DNA from: Desulfocurvus sp.
Lineage (GTDB): Bacteria > Desulfobacterota > Desulfovibrionia > Desulfovibrionales > Desulfovibrionaceae
Length of the DNA: 10,105 bases
Direction: 5' to 3'
Assembly: GCF_023230885.1 (NCBI RefSeq)
Contig: NZ_JALNWM010000123.1
Span: 1 to 10,105 of the forward strand
The first letter of the stretch is position 1; each line of letters opens with the position of its first letter. This document shows positions 1-5,356 of the stretch, piece after piece. The notes under the pieces were generated by a model. That model did not search any database and was not told the origin of the DNA. It worked only from the letters and a program-made list of their open reading frames with translations. The translations under genes and the position numbers were made by a program.

Positions 1-43
1 ACGAAAACGGGGCGCGGCCGCAAGGCCGCACCCCGTTTTTCGT
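1..43. terminator. Bidirectional intrinsic terminator
   Basis: Arms 4-19 and 24-39 form a 16-base stem with one mismatch (C13 against A30), closed by a GCAA tetraloop at 20-23. The stem begins with AAAA and ends with TTTTT at 36-40, so a T-run follows the GC-rich core on either strand. On the minus strand it lies 16 bases past the stop of the YbjQ-like gene and should end that transcript. The symmetry suggests it also serves a rightward gene outside the window. Confidence 0.85.
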
Positions 44-55
44 TGCGGGAGGGGG

Positions 56-376
56 CTACTGGGCGTCGACCACGCGCACGGCGGTGCCGTAGCAGGAAAT
101 GTATTTGCTGCCGTCGGGGTGGAAGGCCACGTTCTCCTGGTAGCCGATGATGGCGTTGGCGCCGTTGGTCAGCGCGCGGGTGATCATGCCGTAGAACGCC
201 TGCTCCATGTCGTAGCCGCGAAAGGCAGCCAGGCCGACCACGCGGCGCACGGCCTTGCCGGGCATGTCGCGGGTGGTCACCACCTGGAACTGCCCGGAGG
301 TGAACAGTTCCTTGGCGCTGTCGATCTTCTGGCGCTGGGGCGTTTCGGGCTCGGGACGTTTGAGCAGCGAGAGCAT
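56..376 (-). CDS. YbjQ-like (UPF0145/DUF74 superfamily) small protein
   Basis: A 106-residue protein with no signal peptide or membrane segment, probably cytoplasmic. Residues about 30-104 resemble the YbjQ fold. A conserved-type ANAIIGY segment (73-79) is followed near the end by SCYGTAVRV (94-102), matching the family pattern of a GADAVVG-like strand and a terminal SGTAV strand. The usual family core is about 100 residues, so this is full length with a short charged N-terminal extension. The family is sometimes called a putative heavy-metal-binding domain, but its biochemical role is not settled and no obvious metal site beyond Cys95 is visible. The start is firm, because AAAGGAGGA (minus strand, 382-390) sits 5 bases before ATG. 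It is monocistronic, read leftward from a sigma-54-like promoter at 456-471 and ended by the terminator at 1-43. Confidence 0.85.
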   Translation of the reverse strand: MLSLLKRPEPETPQRQKIDSAKELFTSGQFQVVTTRDMPGKAVRRVVGLAAFRGYDMEQAFYGMITRALTNGANAIIGYQENVAFHPDGSKYISCYGTAVRVVDAQ

Positions 377-455
377 GTTGGTCCTCCTTTGGACGATGCT
401 TGCGGGTGCGTGGTGTCGGACCGCTGGCGTCCGCCGCGCGGGTCACGTCCCTTCA

Positions 456-471
456 AGCAAACACCTTGCCA
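456..471 (-). promoter_or_regulatory. Sigma-54 (RpoN) -24/-12 promoter
   Basis: On the minus strand the sequence reads TGGCAAGGTGTTTGCT. The sigma-54 consensus is TGGCACG-N4-TTGCT. Eleven of the twelve defined positions match, and the GG and GC pairs have the required 10-base gap. The predicted transcription start is near 445, which gives a leader of about 70 bases to the YbjQ-like ATG at 376. No convincing sigma-70 promoter is visible in this interval. Sigma-54 promoters need an ATP-driven enhancer-binding activator, so the gene is probably switched on by a specific signal rather than expressed constitutively. Confidence 0.7.
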
Positions 472-536
472 ACATGGCGCGGCGCCCCGGCCCCGGCCTC
501 CCCGGGCGGCCGGAGGCCGCTTTCCTCCTCGACTTT

Positions 537-568
537 CGGAAACCACGGAATTAGGTAGGAAGACGGAA
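537..568. repeat. Phased CGGAA repeats, possible activator site
   Basis: CGGAA occurs at 537-541, 546-550 and 564-568, so the copies start 9 and then 18 bases apart. The first copy lies inside a short palindrome, TTTCGGAAA (534-542). The cluster is about 90-125 bases upstream of the start predicted for the sigma-54 promoter, the distance typical of enhancer-binding-protein sites. It is also 46-77 bases upstream of the rightward gene at 614 and could act on that one instead. The rest of 377-613 is GC-rich with no gene visible. A GC hairpin at 506-520 is discussed under the rejected items. Confidence 0.35.
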
Positions 569-613
569 CCCCAACCCCGGGCCGCGCCGGGAGCCTGTCC
601 GCGAGAGGAGACC

Positions 614-937
614 ATGCGCAAGGGAGTCAAGATTTTCGGCACGTTCAACGGCATTTCGCCCCAGGCTTTCGAGCGCCTGGAGCCTGTGTTGGATTTCGAC
701 GAGGTCAGCTATGCGGACGGCACCGTGCTCGTGGAGCACGACGGCGAGTATGACCGGGTGGAAGATGTTGTGCTGCGCGTCATGGAGGCTATGGCCGAAG
801 GGCACGAGAGCGGGCTGGACATCATCGACCACGACGAAAACACCATCACCCGCTACGCCATCGAGGCCGACGGCTTCCGCGCCCGGCAGATGGACATGGA
901 CGACGTGGTGGCCCCGTATCCCCACTCCCAGGCCTGA
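614..937 (+). CDS. Conserved-looking acidic protein of unknown function
   Basis: A 107-residue protein that I do not recognise. It is strongly acidic (runs such as DIIDHDENT at 69-77 and MDMDD at 93-97), has a single short basic N-terminus (MRKGVK), no cysteine, no signal peptide and no membrane span, so it is probably cytoplasmic. The alternating pattern suggests a small alpha/beta fold: a strand near 5-10, a helix at 16-24, strands near 29-41, a helix at 47-63 and strands at 67-85. The ATG at 614 is chosen because GAGGAG (605-610) is correctly spaced before it. The same frame is open far upstream, but that stretch has no ribosome site and covers the YbjQ-like gene on the other strand. Codon use is like the neighbours. 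It stands alone, divergent from the YbjQ-like gene and convergent with the phosphorylase gene. The identity as a gene is fairly secure; the function is open. Confidence 0.75.
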   Translation: MRKGVKIFGTFNGISPQAFERLEPVLDFDEVSYADGTVLVEHDGEYDRVEDVVLRVMEAMAEGHESGLDIIDHDENTITRYAIEADGFRARQMDMDDVVAPYPHSQA

Positions 938-947
938 GGCGGGGGGA

Positions 948-978
948 GGCGGCCCGGGGCGCGGGGCCCGGGGCCGCC
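948..978. terminator. GC-rich hairpin between convergent genes
   Basis: GGCGGCCC (948-955) pairs with GGGCCGCC (971-978) around a GC-rich loop. It fills the 47-base space between the stop codons of two converging genes (937 and 985), where a shared terminator would be expected. No T-run follows on either strand, so it is not a canonical intrinsic terminator and may only slow polymerase or block 3' exonucleases. Confidence 0.4.
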
Positions 979-984
979 GCGCGG

Positions 985-1809
985 CTACGCCGCCGCGATG
1001 ACCGCGCCCAGCAGGCGCGACAGCCGCCCCGAGGCCGCCTCGGCCTGGGCGATGACATCCGCCAGGGACGTTTCGCCCATGCAGTCGGGCAGGTTCTTGT
1101 TGGTCAGGCACGAGATGCCCAGCACGGCAAGGCCCATGTGCCGGGCGGCGATGACCTCCAAAACGGTGGACATGCCCACCGCGTCGGCCCCCAGCAGGCG
1201 GAAGGCGCGGGTTTCCGCCGGGCTCTCAAGATTCGGGCCGCTTACGCCGATATAGATACCACGCTCCAGGCGGATGCCCAGCTCGCCCGCCTTGTCCAGG
1301 GCCAACCGGCGCAGGTCCGCGTCGTAGATGCGGCTCATGTCCGGGAAGCGTTCGCCCCAGGCGTCCTGGTTGGGGCCGGTGAGCGGGTTGGCGCCGGTGA
1401 AGTTGATATGGTCGGTGATGAGCATCAGGCCCCCGGCGTCGAACTGGGGGTTCAGGGCTCCGGCTGCGTTGGTGATGATCAGCCGCGAGACGCCCAGGGC
1501 CGCCAGGGTGCGCACGCCCATGCAGACCTCGGCGGGCGACCAGCCCTCGTAGAGGTGGAAGCGCCCGCGCTGGACCCAGACGGGCACGCCGTCGACCAGG
1601 GCCGCCGTCAACTTTCCGGCATGGCTCTGGACGGTGGAATGCGGGAAGCCGGGAATGGCCCCGTAGTCGAAGGCGGCGACCTCGGTCAGCCCGTCGGCCC
1701 AGGCGCCAAGGCCCGTGCCCAGGACCACCGCCGTGCGGGCGTTGTGCGGCGCGGGAAGGCCCGCGCGGATGAACTCCGCAGCTTTCTGGACTTTTTCGAT
1801 GTTTTGCAT
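985..1809 (-). CDS. punA: Purine nucleoside phosphorylase, trimeric class I
   Basis: A 274-residue cytoplasmic enzyme that splits inosine, guanosine and related 6-oxopurine nucleosides with phosphate, giving the free base and ribose-1-phosphate (purine salvage). Recognisable family motifs, in order, are the phosphate loop GTGLG (31-35); RGRFHLYEG (81-89) with the His85 and Glu88 pair; TNAAGALN (113-120); GPNLES (191-196), whose Glu195 aligns with the purine-binding Glu201 of the human enzyme; GADAVGMST (207-215); and SCLTNKN (233-239), whose Asn237 aligns with human Asn243. The length is typical of the class. ATG at 1809 gives the family-typical N-terminus. An in-frame TTG at 1899 would add 30 residues with no match and run through the GTTGAC boxes. 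No good ribosome site precedes 1809, so the exact start is less certain than the identity. The gene is divergent from motA and shares its control region. Exact substrate preference cannot be read here. Confidence 0.95.
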   Translation of the reverse strand: MQNIEKVQKAAEFIRAGLPAPHNARTAVVLGTGLGAWADGLTEVAAFDYGAIPGFPHSTVQSHAGKLTAALVDGVPVWVQRGRFHLYEGWSPAEVCMGVRTLAALGVSRLIITNAAGALNPQFDAGGLMLITDHINFTGANPLTGPNQDAWGERFPDMSRIYDADLRRLALDKAGELGIRLERGIYIGVSGPNLESPAETRAFRLLGADAVGMSTVLEVIAARHMGLAVLGISCLTNKNLPDCMGETSLADVIAQAEAASGRLSRLLGAVIAAA

Positions 1810-1833
1810 AATTGTGTGAATCTTTGGGACGAG

Positions 1834-1914
1834 GTTGACGGTTCGGCCGCCAGGGCGGCCACCGGGGAGCAGTGTTGACGCAATCCGCGTCCGTGTCAAC
1901 GCTGGCGCAACACT
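1834..1914. promoter_or_regulatory. GTTGAC box cluster, divergent control region
   Basis: GTTGACG occurs at 1834-1840 and again exactly 40 bases on at 1874-1880. An 11-base inverted repeat of pattern AGYGTTGACRC has arms at 1871-1881 and 1893-1903, with centres 22 bases (two helical turns) apart, as expected for a dimeric regulator. A further partial copy, CAACACT (1908-1914), is the reverse complement of AGTGTTG at 1871-1877. The same bases supply a possible -35 in each direction. Rightward it is TTGACG at 1875 with AACGCT 17 bases on. Leftward it is TTGACA at 1899-1894 with AACACT 17 bases on. Both -10 elements are poor matches, so activation or another sigma factor may be needed. A small GC hairpin (1845-1860) would lie in the leader of the leftward phosphorylase transcript. 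Confidence 0.45.
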
Positions 1915-1929
1915 AGCGGAGCAATGCGC

Positions 1930-2688
1930 ATGGATATCGTTACCCTACTTGGTTCCGTACTCGGCTTCGTCCTGGTCATCGGGGCCATGAGCATGGGCGG
2001 CGACCTCGCCCTGTTCTTCAACGGCCCGGGCCTGCTCATCGTCGTGGGCGGAACCTTCGCGGCCATCTGCGTCACCTTCCCCCTGAAGGATGTCATCGAG
2101 TCGCACATGGGTGCCTTGTCCATGTTCATGAAGAAGAAGGGCAAGGTCGAGGACGTGGTGAACATCATGGTGCGCATCGCCGAGATCAGCCGCCGCGAGG
2201 GGCTCATCGCCCTGGAGAACATCCAGACCGAGAACCCCATCCTCAAGAAGGCCTGCCAGCTCATCGCCGACAACGCCGACCCCCAGCTCATCCGCGACAC
2301 GCTGACCATCGAGATCGGCACCATGAAGCGCCGCCACAACGTCTCCATCGAGGTCTTCCAGAAGCTGGCGGGCTACTCCCCGGCCTTCGGGATGATCGGC
2401 ACCCTCATCGGCCTGGTGCAGATGCTCTCCAACCTTTCGGACCCGACCTCCCTGGGCCCGGCTATGGCCGTGGCCATCCTGACCACATTCTACGGCTCCA
2501 TCATGGCCAACCTGATCTTCCTGCCCTTCGCGGGCAAGATGCGCGCGCGCACCAGCCAGGAGGAGCTGCACCTGCAGATCATCTTCGAGGGCGCCAAGTC
2601 CATCCTGGAGAACAACAACCCGCGCCTGGTCTACGAGAAGCTGTCGTCCTTCGAGCCGCCCAAGGAGCGCAAGAACAGTGGCCGATAG
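1930..2688 (+). CDS. motA: Flagellar stator protein MotA (PomA-like)
   Basis: A 252-residue inner-membrane protein that, with MotB, forms the ion channel driving flagellar rotation. Four membrane spans are visible at about 4-22, 34-52, 151-170 and 180-200. A large cytoplasmic loop lies between spans 2 and 3 and contains a charged stretch (RRE at 88-90, then Glu96) like that which contacts the rotor protein FliG. The span-3 motif YSPAFGMIGTLIGLV (149-163) carries the conserved proline of the family, and span 4 reads through TTFYGSIMANLIFLPFAGK. The length and short loops resemble PomA/MotA of 250-260 residues, but ion choice (proton or sodium) is not certain from this. ATG 1930 is preferred over ATG 1924, because GGAG at 1918-1921 is 8 bases before 1930 but only 2 before 1924. 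The end overlaps the motB start by 11 bases, indicating coupled translation. Confidence 0.96.
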   Translation: MDIVTLLGSVLGFVLVIGAMSMGGDLALFFNGPGLLIVVGGTFAAICVTFPLKDVIESHMGALSMFMKKKGKVEDVVNIMVRIAEISRREGLIALENIQTENPILKKACQLIADNADPQLIRDTLTIEIGTMKRRHNVSIEVFQKLAGYSPAFGMIGTLIGLVQMLSNLSDPTSLGPAMAVAILTTFYGSIMANLIFLPFAGKMRARTSQEELHLQIIFEGAKSILENNNPRLVYEKLSSFEPPKERKNSGR

Positions 2689-3415
2689 CAAGTGGGAATC
2701 CCTGCTCGGCGTCGAAGAGCCGGAGCCGGAGCGCAACGAGTGGATCCTCACCTTTGCGGATCTGGTCACGTTGCTGCTGGTCTTTTTCATCCTGCTCTAT
2801 TCCATGTCCACCCTGGACCCCAAGAAGTTCACGGATTCCTTCCTCTCGGTGAAGCTCGCCCTGGGCATGAAGGACGACCAGCTCATGACCGCCCGCGTGA
2901 AGAGCGAGGACGCGGCCATCCTGGACACGGTGCTGCTGCAAAAGCAGCTCATCGAGGCCCAGCGCAAGGTCTTCTCCGACGTGCGCACCTTCATCACCCG
3001 CCGGGGCGTGGAGGGCGTGGTCGGCGCGGTGCTGGAGGAGGGCAAGATCACCCTGCGCCTGCCCGGCGACGTGCTGTTCGCCAGCGGCGACGTGGAGCTG
3101 AACCAGCGCGGGCAGGAAGTCCTGCGCCAGCTCAAGGATTTCCTGGTCAAGGCCAACGACCAGCAGATCAACATCAAGGGCTTCACCGACGACATTCCCC
3201 CCAGCCCGCGCGCACGTTTCAAGGATAACTGGGAAATTTCATCCTTGCGGGCCGTATATGTTTTGCGCTATCTAATGCAGCTCGGCATCGATCAGAAGCG
3301 GTTGACAGCAACGGGGCTGGCCGACATGGAGCCCCTGTTCCCCAACAACACGGAGGAGAACCGCGCGCGCAACCGCCGCGTCGAGATCGTGCTCGAAAAG
3401 CAGGTCAGCAAATAG
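2678..3415 (+). CDS. motB: Flagellar stator protein MotB
   Basis: A 245-residue partner of MotA that anchors the stator to peptidoglycan. A short cytoplasmic N-terminus is followed by one membrane span (about 23-44). That span contains the TFADLVTLLLVFF segment, whose Asp28 is the conserved ion-carrying aspartate. A linker (45-120) leads to an OmpA/MotB-type peptidoglycan-binding domain (about 123-242) with LPGDVLFASGDVEL (128-141), GFTDD (168-172), NWEISSLRA (184-192) and NRARNRRVEIV (228-238). All expected residues are present and the length is slightly under the usual 250-310. It starts at GTG 2678, with AAGGAG at 2662-2667 inside the motA end and an 11-base overlap with motA. The segment at about 3220-3300 is noticeably less GC-rich than the rest of the gene, without breaking the frame. 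A PilZ gene follows after 11 bases, consistent with co-transcription. Confidence 0.96.
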   Translation: MADSKWESLLGVEEPEPERNEWILTFADLVTLLLVFFILLYSMSTLDPKKFTDSFLSVKLALGMKDDQLMTARVKSEDAAILDTVLLQKQLIEAQRKVFSDVRTFITRRGVEGVVGAVLEEGKITLRLPGDVLFASGDVELNQRGQEVLRQLKDFLVKANDQQINIKGFTDDIPPSPRARFKDNWEISSLRAVYVLRYLMQLGIDQKRLTATGLADMEPLFPNNTEENRARNRRVEIVLEKQVSK

Positions 3416-3426
3416 CAGGAGCCGCC

Positions 3427-3828
3427 ATGTCCTCCGAAGATTTGTCGGAACTGTCGTTCTCCGTCGCCGGAGATGAAAAGGGCGCCCAGCGGCGTGCCTT
3501 CCGGGCCAGGATTCCCGGCCTTGCCGTGTTCATCCCCGAGCGCGGCGCCACCTGCGAGGTGGCGGACGTTTCCGCCATGGGGCTGGCCTTCAAGGCCGCC
3601 GAGGGGCAGGCCTTCACGCCCGGCTCCCTGGTCGAATTCGACCTGCTCATCAACAAAAAGGTGTTCATCCCCAAGCTGTGCGCCAAGGTCATGCGCACCC
3701 TCGACAACGGTCTTGTGGGCTGCAATTTCGAAGCCCTGGACCGTCGCCAGGAAGTCCGGCTGGACAAGCTGGTCCTGGAGGTCCAAAAGCGCATGATCGC
3801 CCTGCGCAAGAAGCAGCAGAGCCAATGA
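3427..3828 (+). CDS. PilZ-domain protein, probable c-di-GMP sensor
   Basis: A 133-residue soluble protein consisting almost entirely of one PilZ domain. Both halves of the c-di-GMP-binding signature are present: RxxxR as RRAFR (22-26) and DxSxxG as DVSAMG (47-52). The beta-barrel strands follow through NKKVFIPKLCAKVMR (76-90) and NGLVGCNFEAL (94-104), with a basic C-terminal helix (105-130). The ribosome site AGGAG (3417-3421) is 5 bases before ATG, and the gene begins 11 bases after motB. Known PilZ proteins such as YcgR slow the flagellar motor when loaded with c-di-GMP. Position directly behind motAB makes a stator- or rotor-directed role the best guess here. However, it lacks a YcgR-N domain, so it would be a minimal single-domain version. 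Binding is well supported by the motifs; the target is inferred. Confidence 0.88.
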   Translation: MSSEDLSELSFSVAGDEKGAQRRAFRARIPGLAVFIPERGATCEVADVSAMGLAFKAAEGQAFTPGSLVEFDLLINKKVFIPKLCAKVMRTLDNGLVGCNFEALDRRQEVRLDKLVLEVQKRMIALRKKQQSQ

Positions 3829-3847
3829 CCCAACCAGGACGGGAACC

Positions 3848-5263
3848 GTGCCCATCAAAGGAAAAGTACTGGTAGCCAACAGAGGCGAAATCGCCATGAG
3901 AATAGTCCAGGCCTGCGTCAAACTGGGCCTGGACTTCGTTTGCGTCCACACCGCCGCCGACGCCCACTCCGGCCACGTCCGCCTGGCCCGCGAGCAGGGC
4001 GGCCCGGGTTCCCTGTACCGGATTTCGTCGTATCAGGACGCCAATGAATTGCTTGCGGTCGCAGATGATGCGGGCGCAACGGCATTGCACCCCGGCTACG
4101 GCTTCTTCGCCGAGGACTTCCGCTTCGCCCGCCGCGTCACCGAGCGCACCCGCGCCCTGACCTGGATCGGCCCGTCCTGGCGCGTCATCCGCGACCTGGG
4201 CGACAAGATCAACACCAAGCGCCTGGCGCGCGGACTGGGCGTGCCCACCGTGCCGGGCTCCGACCGCCCGCTCTACGACGAGCCCGAGGCCGAGGAGATC
4301 GCCGCCAACCTGTTCAGCTTCCAGCGCGAGCAGGACGTGGCCCGGCCCGTGGTCCTGCTCAAGGCCTCGGCGGGCGGCGGCGGCATGGGCATCGAGGAAA
4401 TCCACGACATCGACTCCTTCCGCATGACCTACCGGCGCATCCGCAACTACGCCAAGCGCCAGTTCGGCGACGAGGGCGTGCTCGTGGAGCAGCGCATCTT
4501 CGACTTCAACCACCTGGAAGTGCAGATCCTGTGCGACCGCCACGGCGGCGAACCCCTGCACTTCGGCACCCGTAACTGCTCCGTGCAGTCCACCGGGCGC
4601 CAGAAGCGCATCGAGGTCGCCCCGGGCTTCGTCCCCGCCGAGCTGCGCTACAGCTTCGACGCCGCCGCGGTGCTGGAGGCCGTGAAGGACCACAGCCTGG
4701 CCATAGCCCGCGAGGCGGGCTACGACAGCGTGGGCACCTGGGAGTGGATCGTCACCCCCCGGGGCGAGCCCTTCCTCATGGAGGTCAACACGCGCATCCA
4801 GGTTGAGAACGGCGTGTCCGCCGTGATTTCGCGCATCGGCGGCAAGGGCGGGGTGGACCTCATCGCCGAGCAGATCCGCTGCGCCCTGGGCGAGCGCCCC
4901 GGCTACACCCAGAAGGACATCACCTTCGAGGGCGTGGGCATCGAATACCGGCTCATCGCCGAGGACCCCGACAACAAGTTCACCCCCTGGGCCGGGCGCA
5001 TCGACTCCTTTTCGTGGGAGAGCGCGCCCTGGCTGTCGGTGCACACCCAGGTGCCCACCGACGAGCCCTACCAGATCCCCACGGACTTCGACCCCAACCT
5101 GGCCCTGGCCATCATCTGGGGCAAGGACCTGGCCGAGGCCAAGGCGCGCGGCCTGGAGTTCCTTGACAAGCTGGTGTTGGGCGGTACAGATTCCACTGGC
5201 GTGGAGCTGAAGTCCAACGTGGAATTTTTGCGTCACAAGACGGAGAATCTGCTGGTCTTCTAG
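3848..5263 (+). CDS. accC: Divergent biotin carboxylase (acetyl-CoA carboxylase)
   Basis: A 471-residue ATP-grasp enzyme expected to carboxylate carrier-bound biotin using ATP and bicarbonate. The order is biotin-carboxylase N-domain (VLVANRGEIAMRIV, 7-20; LHPGYGFFAED, 80-90), ATP-grasp (GDK 118-120; KASAGGGGMG 172-181; HLEVQIL 222-228) and C-domain (from about 335). Aligned by eye with E. coli AccC, the catalytic and metal residues remain: Lys120, Lys172, Glu214, His222, Gln247, Lys253, Glu299, Glu312, Asn314, Arg316, Gln318, Val319, Glu320 and Arg368. Departures are as follows. QRRHQK is replaced by QSTGRQK (247-253), one residue longer and without the histidine. EH after the catalytic glutamate becomes EN (320-321). 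The YDSMIGKL-type motif becomes FDPNLALAI (414-422). GTG 3848 gives the family N-terminus and lies 19 bases after the PilZ gene. The following carboxyltransferase and biotinyl genes support the assignment. A carboxylase with another substrate is possible. Confidence 0.87.
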   Translation: MPIKGKVLVANRGEIAMRIVQACVKLGLDFVCVHTAADAHSGHVRLAREQGGPGSLYRISSYQDANELLAVADDAGATALHPGYGFFAEDFRFARRVTERTRALTWIGPSWRVIRDLGDKINTKRLARGLGVPTVPGSDRPLYDEPEAEEIAANLFSFQREQDVARPVVLLKASAGGGGMGIEEIHDIDSFRMTYRRIRNYAKRQFGDEGVLVEQRIFDFNHLEVQILCDRHGGEPLHFGTRNCSVQSTGRQKRIEVAPGFVPAELRYSFDAAAVLEAVKDHSLAIAREAGYDSVGTWEWIVTPRGEPFLMEVNTRIQVENGVSAVISRIGGKGGVDLIAEQIRCALGERPGYTQKDITFEGVGIEYRLIAEDPDNKFTPWAGRIDSFSWESAPWLSVHTQVPTDEPYQIPTDFDPNLALAIIWGKDLAEAKARGLEFLDKLVLGGTDSTGVELKSNVEFLRHKTENLLVF

Positions 5264-5305
5264 GCGCGTCGCGCCTCAACCCCCGGCGCTGCATCCCCCC
5301 GTTCC

Positions 5306-5321
5306 CCGCGCCCCGGCGCGG
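5306..5321 (+). promoter_or_regulatory. GC hairpin in leader of carboxyltransferase gene
   Basis: CCGCGC (5306-5311) and GCGCGG (5316-5321) form a tight hairpin with a CCCG loop, extendable by a few G-C pairs. It occupies the middle of the 93-base gap between the biotin carboxylase stop (5263) and the ATG at 5357. This is the largest gap inside the rightward gene run, and no strong ribosome site precedes that ATG. No T-run follows, so it is not a standard terminator. It could be an mRNA stability or translation element, or simply GC-rich sequence. Confidence 0.3.
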
Positions 5322-5356
5322 CGGGGGCGGCCGCGTCGGCCATCCCACGGACAGCC

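Noticed and set aside
506..520. GCGGCC/GGCCGC hairpin followed by TTT, as a terminator
   Set aside because: The stem is six pairs and the T-run only three bases, and no rightward gene ends just upstream of it.
1810..1899. TTG start at 1899 that would extend the purine phosphorylase by 30 residues
   Set aside because: The extra residues do not resemble the family N-terminus and the stretch overlaps the GTTGAC boxes. ATG 1809 gives the usual length.
1903..1918. GG-N10-GC sigma-54-like match just before motA
   Set aside because: Only about 8 of 12 consensus positions fit, and transcription would start near 1929, downstream of the ribosome site, leaving no leader.
3302..3330. TTGACA within motB as a promoter -35
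   Set aside because: The hexamer 17 bases on is CATGGA, a very poor -10, and the bases encode conserved MotB residues.
3689..5236. Long minus-strand open frame opposite the biotin carboxylase gene
   Set aside because: Same compositional artefact; the plus strand encodes a clear ATP-grasp enzyme with catalytic residues in place.
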